64,000 nt of DNA from VRUE01 sp963745915 (GTDB lineage: Bacteria; Actinomycetota; Thermoleophilia; Solirubrobacterales; 70-9): the NCBI GenBank assembly GCA_963745915.1, contig CAVUZA010000002.1, positions 372,001 to 436,000 on the forward strand. Direction: 5' to 3'. Every line of letters starts with the position of its first letter. Position 1 is the stretch's first letter. The position numbers were made by a program, and so were the translations under genes. The notes below the pieces were generated by a model, which saw only the letters and a program-made list of their open reading frames with translations, was not told the origin of the DNA and ran no database searches. This document shows positions 43,513 through 53,558 of this stretch, piece after piece.

Positions 43513-45160
43513 CCCTGATCCACCGATAAGCACCTGAGGAAACCATCCGGGAGCGTCCTCTTGGCTCTTGAGAATGCGGTTTGCGAAGACCCATTCCCCA
43601 AGCCAGGAGGACACCCGGAAGGTGAAGACACAAACGACGCGCCAAACCGTAGAAGTCAGGGCGGACGGCGAGGGCCTGGTCTCCCACGCCGGCGCCTTTC
43701 TCCTTGTAGAGCTGGCCGATCGGCTGAGGCTGACGGCGGCGCTCTCGGAGGCGATGGCGCCGAGCAGGGAGCGCCGAAGCGCCCACGATCCCGGCGTTGT
43801 CCTGCGCGACCTCGCCGTCGCGATCGCCGACGGCGGCGATCATGTCTCCGACCTCGGGGTGCTGCGCGGCCAGGAGGCGCTGTTCGGGGCGGTGGCCTCC
43901 GAGACGACTGCCCACCGGGTGCTGAAGTCGGTTGACCCCGAGCTGCTCGAGGCGCTGCGCACCGCCCGCGCCAAGGCACTGGCCAGGGCATGGGATGTCG
44001 GAGCCCGGCCCGAGGAGCTGATCCTCGACATCGACGCCTCGCTGCTGATCGCCCACTCCGAGAAGGAAGGCGCCGCCGGCAACTACAAGGGCGGCTTCGG
44101 CTTCCACCCGCTGCTCTGCTACCTGGCCGAGACAGGCGAGCCGCTTGCCGCCCTCCTGCGGCCCGGCAACGCCGCCGCCCACACCGCGGCCGATCACTTC
44201 GAGGTGCTGGCGCTGGCGCTCGAGCAACTGCCCGAAGCCGACCTGGATCGCGAGATCCTCGCCCGCGCCGACATCGGCGGGCGCACCCACGCCTTCACGC
44301 AGGACTGCCGCGACGCGGGCATCCGCTTCTCGGTCGGCTACGAGGTCGATGCCCGGGTCCGAGAGGCGATCACGGAGCTGCCTGAATCGGCCTGGGAGAG
44401 CGCAATCGACGGTGACGGCTCTGGGCGCGAGGGCGCCCAGGTCACAGAGCTGACCAAGCGCGTCGACCTCTCCACCTGGCCCGAGGGCACGCGGCTGATC
44501 GTCCGCCGCGAGCGGCCCCACCCTGGCGCTCAGCTGTCGGTCCTCGACTGCGAGACCGGCTACCGCCACACCGCCTTCATCACCGACCAGGCCGATGTCG
44601 ACATCGCCGCCCTCGAGCTGCGCCACCGCCGCCGGGCCCGTGTGGAGGACGCGATCCGCGTCGGCAAGGAGACCGGGATGCGCAAGATGCCCTTTGCCGC
44701 CTTCGCCCACAACGAGGCCTGGTTGGAGGTCTCGCTGCTGGCGCAGGCGCTGTTGAGGTGGGCGGCGCTGCTCTGCCTGGATGGAGAGCTGGCGCTCGCC
44801 GAGCCCAAGCGGGTACGCCAGCGCCTGCTGCACGTCGCCGCTCGCCTGGTGCGCTCGGGCCGGCGGGTAGCGCTGCGGCTGCCGCGCAGCTGGCCGTGGG
44901 CCGAGGCGCTGGTGGCGGCGTTCGCGCGGCTGCGGGCGCTGCCGGTCGCGAGCCCGTAGCCACAGGCTCGCCGCCCACCTCAACACCCCCTTTGCCGCAC
45001 CTGCCGATCCCGGCCTGCCCGAGAACGGCGCCCGGCCCTTCGATTCGCCGGCGACGGCCTCGAAAGGAGCGCCGGGGTGGCTCCGCGGAACCGCTTCGGC
45101 GCCGTTACCTACCTCAAGTCGCCTCGCTTCACCACGCGGGGTGAAAACGGCGGATCGAGG
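43513..45160 (+). mobile_element. Complete IS1380-family element with 4-bp duplication
   Basis: The left end CCCTGATCCACCG (43513) and the right end, complement CCTCGATCCGCCG (ending 45160), are imperfect inverted repeats matching at 10 of the first 13 positions. CTAC flanks both sides (43509-43512 and 45161-45164), the 4-bp duplication typical of IS1380. Length 1648 bp is normal for the family. One transposase gene fills it. The exact duplication suggests a recent insertion. Confidence 0.88.
43622..44959 (+). CDS. IS1380-family transposase
   Basis: DDE transposase of about 445 residues from GTG 43622; TTG 43568 or ATG 43574 give longer versions. VELADRLRLTAALSEAM at the N-terminus, first catalytic Asp in EELILDIDASLLIAHSEKEG, YKGGFGFHPLLCYLAETGEP, second Asp region ILARADIGGRTHAFTQDC, and the YREK-like block HRRRARVEDAIRVGKETGM with the catalytic Glu, then FAAFAHNEAWLEVSLLAQAL. 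The frame is intact, so the element is likely functional. Confidence 0.94.
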   Translation: MKTQTTRQTVEVRADGEGLVSHAGAFLLVELADRLRLTAALSEAMAPSRERRSAHDPGVVLRDLAVAIADGGDHVSDLGVLRGQEALFGAVASETTAHRVLKSVDPELLEALRTARAKALARAWDVGARPEELILDIDASLLIAHSEKEGAAGNYKGGFGFHPLLCYLAETGEPLAALLRPGNAAAHTAADHFEVLALALEQLPEADLDREILARADIGGRTHAFTQDCRDAGIRFSVGYEVDARVREAITELPESAWESAIDGDGSGREGAQVTELTKRVDLSTWPEGTRLIVRRERPHPGAQLSVLDCETGYRHTAFITDQADVDIAALELRHRRRARVEDAIRVGKETGMRKMPFAAFAHNEAWLEVSLLAQALLRWAALLCLDGELALAEPKRVRQRLLHVAARLVRSGRRVALRLPRSWPWAEALVAAFARLRALPVASP

Positions 45161-45251
45161 CTACAAGCCGCATGAAAGAGCCGACGAGGAGTCACACCAC
45201 AACTCGCGATTTGACTTCGAGCCGTCCGTTTCGATTCACCTCCAAGGTGAA

Positions 45252-45305
45252 GCCTCCTGAGTTGGGAATGGGTGTCGAAAACCATATTTTCCCCGCTCAG
45301 GAGGC
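45252..45305. repeat. Inverted repeat downstream of the 917-aa protein gene
   Basis: GCCTCCTGAG (45252-45261) and CTCAGGAGGC (45296-45305) are perfect arms. The 34-nt interior contains GAAAA/TTTTC, so a larger hairpin can form. It is placed to terminate the minus-strand operon ending at 45360. The rest of 45165-45359 shows nothing convincing. Confidence 0.5.
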
Positions 45306-45359
45306 GGAAAAGCGCCGCTCAGGCTTGCTCAAGCGCTGGCGCTTGGCGCAGGATCTGGG

Positions 45360-48113
45360 CTAGCGTCTACGGTGTGCTGCACGTCTGGCCTTCTTTGTCC
45401 TCTTGCCACAGGAGGCGCGCACCTTTGGGCGGAGGGTGATATTTCGACCGTTGTGTGCCTCAAGGTGGACCCTAGCGCGACGGACCTTGCCTTTGCAGAG
45501 GTTCGTGGAGTTGACGAAGAGTCCCTTTTTCCCGCCCTGCATGTTGACCACGACCTTCGTGATTGGCGCGTCTGGGGTTTTCTGGGCAATCACGCGCAGG
45601 TTGCCGTTGACCGAGTCGACGCGAGTCGGGACTTCAAGCTGGATGGGCAGGCCGGGTGGACCATGCAAGGCCAGCACCGGGTCAGGCAGATTGTGGTTGG
45701 AGGAGCGTAGGAAGACTGGGCCTTCGAGCGGGTCGTCGAGCAGCGGTGTGAAAACCCTAACGTGGCCGTAGATCGAAGCCTTTGGGCATCGTGAGCCAAA
45801 GCCAGCGCCAGCGGCGAACTGCACACGGGTGCAAATCGTACGGAAGTGGCCCTGTTCGATAAACTCAGAGGAGGGAAAGCGAAGAGCGAGATGGGAGAGG
45901 TTGGCGCTCCCCGCTCGGGGGCGATAGGCGAAGCGCAACGCCGGGAAAGCGCCGCGACGCGTCCCGCCACGCATCTTCAAGCCAAGGCGCGGCCTGAAGG
46001 ACAACGACGCGCAATTGACGGCTGCGAAAGGCGACGTCGGGCGCGCGACAGCGCCGCTCACTCCCGAGACAAGCGCCTCGACCCGCTTTGGGGCGCAGCC
46101 GGTGGGGTTCAGCGTGAAGCCGTCGCGGTCAATCGCTACGTGAATCACCCTGTAGGGGATCGGAATCCCTTCGATTACCTGGGGCAGGGGATCGCTCTCG
46201 ACCGATGCCTGGGCGGTGCGCGGGTCCACATCGACAGCGCTGCGCACGATTTCATCGCCAAAGTCAAAGGGACCGGCCTGCCTGGGGACGACGGCGACGA
46301 TGCTTAGCGGTCTCCCCCGGTATGGGCCGCCCAGATAGATCGCGGTCGAGCGCTTGCCGGCCTGGGGCACCCACAGCGGCGCCGGTCCTGCGCCGATGGC
46401 GGCGATCACGTGGCCAATCTTCGAGGCCATGGGGCAGGCTCCGGTTGCGGCGTCTATCGCTTCACAGCGAGGGATGCCCTTGAAGGTGGCCGCAAGGCCC
46501 GGCGGCAGAGAGATCCTCAAGGACATCGGGTTCTGTTCTCCGTCCCCTCGCTTTAGGGTGAGGAAGAAGGGGCTGTGCTGTGCCGCCGATGGGTCGGCAG
46601 TGCCTGCAGAGAGCTCGGGGACGAAGCCCCCTGTGTCGCAGCCTTCGGAAATCTCCATCGGCGTAGTACTCCGGACCGAGGGCCCGCCCGACCATGGGAC
46701 AAATTCGTAATCAGTCAGGTATGTGCCACAAGCAGAGGGGGTTATCAGTGGGGCACGGTCGCCGGACTTGAAGGCGATCATCGCCTCGCGCACCGGAAAT
46801 TGGGGGATGTCCGAGGTGACCGAGGTGATCTGGCCCGTCTGCTTGTCGACATCCAACTCGCCCTCTAGCTTCACGTGAGCGCCAAGGTCGTCGGCAACGA
46901 TCCATATGCGGAAGGGGTTGCTGGGCTCGGGCTCACGGAGGTAGATTGAGCCTTTGAGCTTTCGTTCGAGTCCCGAAACGTCGAATTCTGTGTCCGCCAG
47001 CTTGGCGGCATCGGGGCACTTGGAGGCCTTGCGCGTGCCAAACCTGACCTGCTCGGAACTGCAGATGCCGAGACCGTCCCCCGCCGAGGGATTGAAGGCG
47101 AGGCCCTGCGGCAGCTGGACCCTGATACCGCGAATCTGTGAGGGTTCGAGCACGTCGGCGCCATCAGCTGCCGGCAGGCGGATCGTCACATTCGCGCCAG
47201 TCGGTGAGGCAGCCACTCCGCTGGTCGGCGTGACGGTGAGATCGGGCCCAAACGGTAGCTTGTCGCAACCGGAGATCGCCGGAAAGGAGGCGGACTCGGT
47301 ATCGAAGATATCGGGAGCACTCCAACTCGAAGCGGCCACGCTCATTTCGAGCGGTGCCCCACAGCGGGTTGGATTGGTCATGAAAGGCAGCTGGCGCGAG
47401 CCCGGCGGGAAAGATGAGCATTCGAGGCGGCCAGAGAACGCTTCTGCCGGACTGCAGCGTTCAGTGTCGTGGGTGGGGTCGGCTGGAACCCCCCAGGTAG
47501 TCGTATTGACTTTGACCAGCCGCGCTGCCACCGGCGCGTCGCTGATCTCGGCCACAAGCCCGTAATCACTCTCAGAGCGCACCCTCAGGTCGATGAAGAC
47601 CGGGTAGACGCCAGCAATCGTTCCGAGTCGAGCGACCACGTCGCCCCCAGGCGGCTGCATCATGTATACGGGCTCGGCCAGTGCCACATGAAGCGTGTAG
47701 GCGTAGATGATGCTGCGACCAACCTGCGAGCCGTTGGGACAGCCGTCGTCGAATTCGATCGAAGCGATCAGTTCCTGAACAGTGCACTGTTGCGGCACCC
47801 CAAGCGCATTGGGATCTCCGATGAGGCCGGGTGGCAACTCGAAGCGGATGGTGCGTGGCGTCGCGTAACCATCCTTGAGGCCGAACTCGTTCGCATTGCT
47901 TTGTGGATCTTGCTTCATCTCAAAACTGAAGCTGAGATCCGGATGCGCGCCGGCCTGAGTGGTCGAAAGCGAAGCGCCGACCGATTCGATGCCAAAGCAG
48001 GCGGTACGCGGTTCGAGCTCGCATTCCTTTTCGACGGCGAAGGTGATCGCCGGAATCGAAAGGGCGAATATGGCCAAGGCTACTGAGCTAAGCAAGGTGG
48101 CGCGCAGCCTCAT
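45360..48113 (-). CDS. Large secreted protein, 917 aa, unknown function
   Basis: Signal peptide RLRATLLSSVALAIFALSIP. Several internal repeats of a roughly 150-residue pattern: an LPPGL or LPQGL turn, a C-x(n)-C pair and a P...G strand (FELPPGLIGDPNALGVPQQC, VQLPQGLAFNPSAGDGLGIC, ISLPPGLAATFKGIPRCEA). This repeat type is frequent in secreted proteins of Thermoleophilia. Cysteines are many, so disulfide-rich. The C-terminus is strongly basic (CGKRTKKARRAAHRRR). ATG overlaps the upstream stop (ATGA), so it is translationally coupled to the 1810-residue protein. GC is clearly lower than in the flanking core genes. Confidence 0.85.
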   Translation of the reverse strand: MRLRATLLSSVALAIFALSIPAITFAVEKECELEPRTACFGIESVGASLSTTQAGAHPDLSFSFEMKQDPQSNANEFGLKDGYATPRTIRFELPPGLIGDPNALGVPQQCTVQELIASIEFDDGCPNGSQVGRSIIYAYTLHVALAEPVYMMQPPGGDVVARLGTIAGVYPVFIDLRVRSESDYGLVAEISDAPVAARLVKVNTTTWGVPADPTHDTERCSPAEAFSGRLECSSFPPGSRQLPFMTNPTRCGAPLEMSVAASSWSAPDIFDTESASFPAISGCDKLPFGPDLTVTPTSGVAASPTGANVTIRLPAADGADVLEPSQIRGIRVQLPQGLAFNPSAGDGLGICSSEQVRFGTRKASKCPDAAKLADTEFDVSGLERKLKGSIYLREPEPSNPFRIWIVADDLGAHVKLEGELDVDKQTGQITSVTSDIPQFPVREAMIAFKSGDRAPLITPSACGTYLTDYEFVPWSGGPSVRSTTPMEISEGCDTGGFVPELSAGTADPSAAQHSPFFLTLKRGDGEQNPMSLRISLPPGLAATFKGIPRCEAIDAATGACPMASKIGHVIAAIGAGPAPLWVPQAGKRSTAIYLGGPYRGRPLSIVAVVPRQAGPFDFGDEIVRSAVDVDPRTAQASVESDPLPQVIEGIPIPYRVIHVAIDRDGFTLNPTGCAPKRVEALVSGVSGAVARPTSPFAAVNCASLSFRPRLGLKMRGGTRRGAFPALRFAYRPRAGSANLSHLALRFPSSEFIEQGHFRTICTRVQFAAGAGFGSRCPKASIYGHVRVFTPLLDDPLEGPVFLRSSNHNLPDPVLALHGPPGLPIQLEVPTRVDSVNGNLRVIAQKTPDAPITKVVVNMQGGKKGLFVNSTNLCKGKVRRARVHLEAHNGRNITLRPKVRASCGKRTKKARRAAHRRR

Positions 48114-51100
48114 CGGGAGCCCCTCCGATCGGCGCTCGCTCGCTTGCGCTGGCGCGCCCGGCAGCGCTGGACGCGCTTGGCGAGACGCCTAGAGCGTTTC
48201 GCTTGTCGCGCGGCGCGACGGCGGATGGCGGCCTTGGCGCTTCCGCTTCTGGCTCGACGGGCTCTGCGGCGCAAACGCTTAGCTCGCAAGCCGTAATGTC
48301 TGGCGGCACGGGCTTCTTTGCCGCAGCGACCGAAGCTGTTGGGGGAGTGAACGCCATCGTCACCCGACACAGTGGAACTGGCCGACGCCGGCAATACCGG
48401 ACGAGTCGAGCCCTGCCCCTGACAGGCATCGCCATGGCAGGGCGGGATCGCAACTTGATCAGGGATCCCGCCTTCGACGCGAGCGTCATAGATGGAGGGG
48501 CTGCCTGGGATGTCGCCGCCGACCAATTTCTCCTGGGTTGTGAAAAATACATCGTTTCCATCTGGGGTCATGCTGTAAAGAGAGCTGTCCCGCTCGCCTT
48601 GCCCGGAGGAGATCAGCGCCAAGCACCCCTTGAGCCGCAAGCAGCCGCCGGTCCCTTGTGCCTGCCACTCATAGATGTCCACAACCTGGTTGGCATCCTC
48701 TGGTAGAAGGGCGTCCTCGCTTTGAAAGAAGACTCGCCTGCCGTCCTCGGAGACGTTGGCGACTAGGTTCCGTTGCATGCCGGCGGTCATCTCCTGCAAG
48801 ACGCCAATGCCAACCGGCCGGGCGCCAGAGGGGTTGCAGGACACGCAGATGAGCCGCTCATCGGGCGCAGCAGTATCGTCATACCGATAGATCTCCGCGC
48901 AAGGCTCATCGGCCACCTCAGGGTCCCCACAGGCTGCGGCGGTCGCCTCGGTGCTGTCATAGGCGGTCAGTCGAGCGTGTGACTGGAAAACGAGCGCCGA
49001 CCCGCCGGCAGCGCTGCGGGTGGGAGAGATTGCGCGCCCCGCGCCGCCAACGGCATCGGTCCAGCGAACTAGGTTGGTCGTGCCGCCAAAACCGGATTGG
49101 GCAACGTCTTGCGGATCGAGCACGGCTACGAAGCGGATAGCGCCAGTCGCTCCATCCCAAACGTAGAGGTTGTCTTCGCCGGCTACCCCATCGAACGCAT
49201 CGTCGGCCACGTCGGTTGAAGTGAAGTAGACATGCGATCCGTCGCTTGCAATGTTGACGAAACGGGAATTGGCGGCAATCTCCGTCGCGGCAAGCTTGTT
49301 CGTGTCATACATCCAGAGTCCAGCGGCAACCGGAGTCGGGCCGCCGACGGCAGCATCGACGAAGAAAACGTGCTCACCATCGGCCGAGATTCCGGCGAAC
49401 GTGTTCGGCGCTCCGGCGGCCTTTACCGTCTCGCCTCCGCGACGCAGGTAGAGCGCCCCTCCCGCCTTGAAGGCAATCGCGGTCCCATCTTCGGTAGCGC
49501 CGAGGTAGGTGGCGCTTTCGCCGGGATCGAGTTGCTCCTCCCCCGGCTTGAGAGAAACGACCTTCGCGATCGAGCTCCCCGCCTCGCGGTCGTAGATCGC
49601 ACTTGTATTTGCAGCCGTCGACGGCGTCGCAGACTCGAGGTGCGCCTTGGAGCTGAATATGACATGAGCTCCCGCGGGACTGACGTAGTGGCTGAAGGCA
49701 TCAGGATCCTGACCCAGGCTGCCCTGTCCAAGCCGCTCGAATCCAGCGGGGGTGCGCAGGTGCGTGCCGGGGTCAAGTGTTCCTTCCAGCGCCGGAATTC
49801 TCCAGATCGAGTATTGCTGGTCGGAGGACACGCCCTCTTGAACCACCGGCTGATCGAAGTTCGTGGCGGAATCGCGGTAGGTGGGGCTGAAGAGCTCGCT
49901 TCGCCAGCCGCCCGCGGGGTGCGGTCCATCGCCGCGCTCGGCACGATAGCCATCCACAGCTCCATTGCCATCGAAGCCAGGCAAGGTACCTTCGGTGAAG
50001 AAGCTGAGAGCCCTCCCCTCCCGTGCGCCCGATGGCGCAACAAGCCAGTTGTCGAATTGATGCGTGATCGCATACATCGCCAGCGGCGTCTTCCCACGCG
50101 TGTCGGCCGGGCTTACCAGCTCATAGGCCCGGCAATCCGGCAGGTTGGCGGAGAGGCCGATGCGGAACTCATCGTTAGGACAGGTTTGGATGCCGCGCCG
50201 ACTGAACGTCGTCAACATCTCGTCAGAACCGCTGGCCGCCATGGCTTCGTTCTCGGCAACGATGCGGAAGTGGTACGTCTCGCCTTCCACCAAGCCAAAG
50301 ACGGGGATCTCTATCTCAGTGGTCCCCGCCGTCGCCGGCAGCGCCACCTTTGGCGTCGCCCGCCCGTAAGCTTCTGTCTCGCCGTACTCGAACTGGTATT
50401 CGGTTGGCAATCCCGCCGGATCCAGGGTAGCCCGGAGAGTCGCTTCGAGGTAGGAGACCGGCAGCGCGCCCTTCGTGGCGAGGACGGGCGGCCCGAAGAG
50501 ACCAGCCCCAGACTCCGACGGGCTGGGTCCGAATTCGTTCTCGGCGACGAGACGAAAGCGATAACGCCCGTCCGCCAAGAGCCCACCGATCTGGGCGTGC
50601 ACGGCCACCGCACCGTCGGTCGAGCCGATTTCCTCGGGCATCTCCGCGCAGGGAGCAACTTTCGCGCCCTGGAAGCCATAGCCTTCGACTTCCGGATCTC
50701 CGTGGCCTTCCCCTTCGGCTGTTTCGAGGTTGCTCCGGTACTCAGCTTCGCTCAGGTACTCAAAGCGACAGCCTTCGACCGGGAACTCGTTCGGATCGAC
50801 CGTTCCGTTGAGCGTGGCGCTGCCACCGCCGACACCGGTGGCTCGCCCCGTCAGCGCATTGGGCGGCTCTCCGTAGGAGAGCGGGTCAAAGGCGGTCAGA
50901 TCGAACGGATGCGCTTCGTTGTCCGGGTCGTCAAAGGCCACATAGGCCTTGCCATTGCTCGGATCGAACGTTTCACAGGCAGCGCCTTCCAGCTCGGGCT
51001 CTCGCAAGGCGCAGGAGTTATCGACCGCGATTCTGTTGAACGGCACAAATCCGTCAGTCGTGAAGGAGCCGAACTGGGCTACAAACCCACCCGAGGGCTC

Positions 51101-53542
51101 ATACTCCTCCGCCACCCCTCGAGTGGCGGAGAAAACGATCACGTGGCAGTTTGCCTGATTCACTGCGATTCGGCTGTGGGGGGGGAACTCGCCCCGCAGA
51201 CTCCCCTTGCCGGTGATCTTGTGGAGGATCTTAGTGCCGGCGGAGTTCGCCATGTAGGCGACAGTGCCGTTTTCGGCGACGAAGTAAACGGTGTTCATGG
51301 CCGCGCATACGTCGATATCCTGTCGACCTTTGGGTAGCCCGGACCCCCATTCTCTGTCGAGAATATTCGAGCCATTTTTCGCCGAGTCCAACTTCATCGT
51401 TCCGACACCGTTCGTCTGCGTGACATAGAGACCATCGGTTGCTGGGTCGACGGCAAGCGAATGCAGACCTGTGTTGACCGTGAAGTCGGAGGCATGCAGG
51501 ACGACGCCGTGTGGCGTGTAGGCCGTATCTGGGCCTGGCGGGCATTGTTTTGGGCTGGGGCTGAAGTACCTGACAGTTTCTTCATGGATTCCGAGACCGG
51601 CGTTTCTGTCGAGCACATAGATGTTGCATTCCGAGTCCACGGCGAGATCCACCGGTTCACCCGTATCTTCGATCGTCAGCATTCGCGTCGTGGACCCAGG
51701 CGGATATACGCCGATTTTCGTGGTTGTCGCCACGTAGCGGTTGCCGTGCTCATCGACGGCCACGCTGGCGGCCTTGTCGAGGGTGAGCGAGTCACCCTCC
51801 CGAAGATCTCTTCGCCTCGGCGGCGCCAACGGCCCGAAGGTAAGCAGCGCGCTCCCCGCACCAGCGCCGGCGGTGACATACACTCTTCCCGGCCCGGCGC
51901 CCTGCGCTTCGGTCGTGATCTCGGTAGGAGGGTTGAAGTTACTAACGAGTTCGGCGCCGTCAACCTCCAGTTGGCTGACATTTCGACCGCCGAGGGACGC
52001 GACGAATGCGATCGAGTATTCGCCAGTGACAGCAGACTTGCTTCCGCTCACCGTGATGTTTCCGGCGCCAACGGTGCTTAGCTCTTCGAGGTGCTCTTGG
52101 AGGCTGTCCACCACACCGCCCGGCTCGGCGGCCGGCGTGTCACAGGGGATCGGAGCGGTCGTCTCGGTCTGCCCGTCGCTTTCGAAACTGAGCGTGAACG
52201 TCCCTCCCGTGCAGCGTGTTCTGAGATGCTGGACCTCGTCGCGCTCGGCCACAGCGGCGATGCCAGTTGGCTCCGCGTCATCGAAAGCGAACGGTGGATC
52301 AGGCGAGGGAATCTGAGTGATGAACGCGCCGCTGAGCTCGAACTCGTCCAGGACTTGGTTGGCATGGTCATAAAGGAAAATGTGACCGTTGGTCTGGTCG
52401 GCAGCCAAGGAGGTACCGGCCGGACCGAAACCCAAGTCACCAGAGGGGGTCTTGTCGACCTTGAGAGCATCTTCATCGGAGCCGTCAACAGTGCGCCTTA
52501 GCGAAAGGGTTGCCGGGCCCTCGCCGCCGAAGATCCTGACCAGATCCTCCTCATTCTCGGCCACGCTGAGGTGCCGGTTTTCGTCAGAGGGCGACGTGTA
52601 TATGGCGACCCCACTCGGATCGAGCAAGTCGAAGCCCTTTACTTCCTCTGCCACAACGATCGTTGGACCTTCCACGCCTTCGAGGCCCGCCGAGGAAGGT
52701 ACAAGCTCGTCAACGTCGGTCCCGCCAAGGCCGCCAATGAAGGTGACCGAGTATTCCCCGACGGCCCCTTCGACGTCAACGCCCCCGGCGCCGATCGTGG
52801 GCAGAGCTTCGAGCGCATTCCCCACTTCGCTGGGCGTGGCGTTGTAGGGGATCGGGCTCGTGCCCTGGCCCTGGAAGGCAAGGGTGAAGGTTCCGGCCGT
52901 CGCCGCCGAGAGCTCGACCTTCTGCGTCTCGTCAGCCTCTTCGAGATCGACCTCCGGCGCGCCGTCGGACTGGTAGACACTCACCCCCCCGTTCCTGGCG
53001 ACGTAGAGACGGTCATCGAGCGGGTCGACGGCGATGCCCTTGGCCGAGCCCGAGCTATCGATCATTTCGGGCGGTTCGTAGCTGGGGGCACCTGCGAAGG
53101 GGTATGCGCCAGGATGGTAGTTGAAAACCTCGCCGCTGTCGGAAACGTACAGGTTCCCTTCCGTGTCAACCGCGAGCCCGCATGGCTCGGTAAGCCCTTC
53201 GGTGAGCGAGCCGAGCGGTTCCCACGGATTTTCCGGGTCATCGCTGGGTCTGAAGATCTCGATCCTAGGCGGGGTCTCGCCAACGCTAGAGACATATAGA
53301 TCACCCGCTGAGTCCGTCGCGACCGCACAGGCATGGTCGAAACCTGTGAGATTGAAATCGGGGAGAGGAAAGTGCGTCGGCGGCCCCGCCGCCGCTGTCG
53401 GCGAGACAGCGAGAGAGGCAGCCAATGCGGCAAACACGATGAGGGTTGAACATAGCCCCTGACCCGCGATCGGGACCCGTTCGCCCTGGCCTGGGCGGCG
53501 ACGCCGTCCAGGCCAGGGCGAGGATGTGGACAGGTGGAGCAC
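48110..53542 (-). CDS. Giant secreted beta-propeller protein, 1810 aa
   Basis: Signal peptide at about 30-52 (LCSTLIVFAALAASLAVSPT). NHL-like propeller blades follow (HACAVATDSAGDLYVSSVGE, PCGLAVDTEGNLYVSDSGEV, GIAVDPLDDRLYVARNGGVS). Two copies of an inserted 75-residue domain: GTFTLAFQGQGTSPIPYNAT ending GEYSVTFIGGLGGTDV, and GTFTLSFESDGQ ending GEYSIAFVASLGGRNV. Then FnIII-like pairs (GSATLNGTVDPNEFPVEGCR, LRATLDPAGLPTEYQFEYGE) and a TolB-like propeller (GISADGEHVFFVDA, NIASDGSHVYFTSTDVADD). Ends in an Arg/Lys-rich tail. Start at GTG 53542 is uncertain. Probably an exported surface or adhesive protein. Second gene of a three-gene operon. Confidence 0.88.
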   Translation of the reverse strand: MLHLSTSSPWPGRRRRPGQGERVPIAGQGLCSTLIVFAALAASLAVSPTAAAGPPTHFPLPDFNLTGFDHACAVATDSAGDLYVSSVGETPPRIEIFRPSDDPENPWEPLGSLTEGLTEPCGLAVDTEGNLYVSDSGEVFNYHPGAYPFAGAPSYEPPEMIDSSGSAKGIAVDPLDDRLYVARNGGVSVYQSDGAPEVDLEEADETQKVELSAATAGTFTLAFQGQGTSPIPYNATPSEVGNALEALPTIGAGGVDVEGAVGEYSVTFIGGLGGTDVDELVPSSAGLEGVEGPTIVVAEEVKGFDLLDPSGVAIYTSPSDENRHLSVAENEEDLVRIFGGEGPATLSLRRTVDGSDEDALKVDKTPSGDLGFGPAGTSLAADQTNGHIFLYDHANQVLDEFELSGAFITQIPSPDPPFAFDDAEPTGIAAVAERDEVQHLRTRCTGGTFTLSFESDGQTETTAPIPCDTPAAEPGGVVDSLQEHLEELSTVGAGNITVSGSKSAVTGEYSIAFVASLGGRNVSQLEVDGAELVSNFNPPTEITTEAQGAGPGRVYVTAGAGAGSALLTFGPLAPPRRRDLREGDSLTLDKAASVAVDEHGNRYVATTTKIGVYPPGSTTRMLTIEDTGEPVDLAVDSECNIYVLDRNAGLGIHEETVRYFSPSPKQCPPGPDTAYTPHGVVLHASDFTVNTGLHSLAVDPATDGLYVTQTNGVGTMKLDSAKNGSNILDREWGSGLPKGRQDIDVCAAMNTVYFVAENGTVAYMANSAGTKILHKITGKGSLRGEFPPHSRIAVNQANCHVIVFSATRGVAEEYEPSGGFVAQFGSFTTDGFVPFNRIAVDNSCALREPELEGAACETFDPSNGKAYVAFDDPDNEAHPFDLTAFDPLSYGEPPNALTGRATGVGGGSATLNGTVDPNEFPVEGCRFEYLSEAEYRSNLETAEGEGHGDPEVEGYGFQGAKVAPCAEMPEEIGSTDGAVAVHAQIGGLLADGRYRFRLVAENEFGPSPSESGAGLFGPPVLATKGALPVSYLEATLRATLDPAGLPTEYQFEYGETEAYGRATPKVALPATAGTTEIEIPVFGLVEGETYHFRIVAENEAMAASGSDEMLTTFSRRGIQTCPNDEFRIGLSANLPDCRAYELVSPADTRGKTPLAMYAITHQFDNWLVAPSGAREGRALSFFTEGTLPGFDGNGAVDGYRAERGDGPHPAGGWRSELFSPTYRDSATNFDQPVVQEGVSSDQQYSIWRIPALEGTLDPGTHLRTPAGFERLGQGSLGQDPDAFSHYVSPAGAHVIFSSKAHLESATPSTAANTSAIYDREAGSSIAKVVSLKPGEEQLDPGESATYLGATEDGTAIAFKAGGALYLRRGGETVKAAGAPNTFAGISADGEHVFFVDAAVGGPTPVAAGLWMYDTNKLAATEIAANSRFVNIASDGSHVYFTSTDVADDAFDGVAGEDNLYVWDGATGAIRFVAVLDPQDVAQSGFGGTTNLVRWTDAVGGAGRAISPTRSAAGGSALVFQSHARLTAYDSTEATAAACGDPEVADEPCAEIYRYDDTAAPDERLICVSCNPSGARPVGIGVLQEMTAGMQRNLVANVSEDGRRVFFQSEDALLPEDANQVVDIYEWQAQGTGGCLRLKGCLALISSGQGERDSSLYSMTPDGNDVFFTTQEKLVGGDIPGSPSIYDARVEGGIPDQVAIPPCHGDACQGQGSTRPVLPASASSTVSGDDGVHSPNSFGRCGKEARAARHYGLRAKRLRRRARRARSGSAKAAIRRRAARQAKRSRRLAKRVQRCRARQRKRASADRRGSR

Positions 53543-53558
53543 CTTCGACCTGCTCTAT

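Noticed and set aside
43421..44986. 521-codon frame antisense to the IS1380 transposase
   Set aside because: Mirror of the transposase frame; no domain and no start signals.
45172..45363. 63-codon plus-strand frame downstream of IS1380
   Set aside because: Begins at the reconstituted stop region, has no ribosome site, no similarity, and overlaps the terminator-like repeat of the opposite operon.
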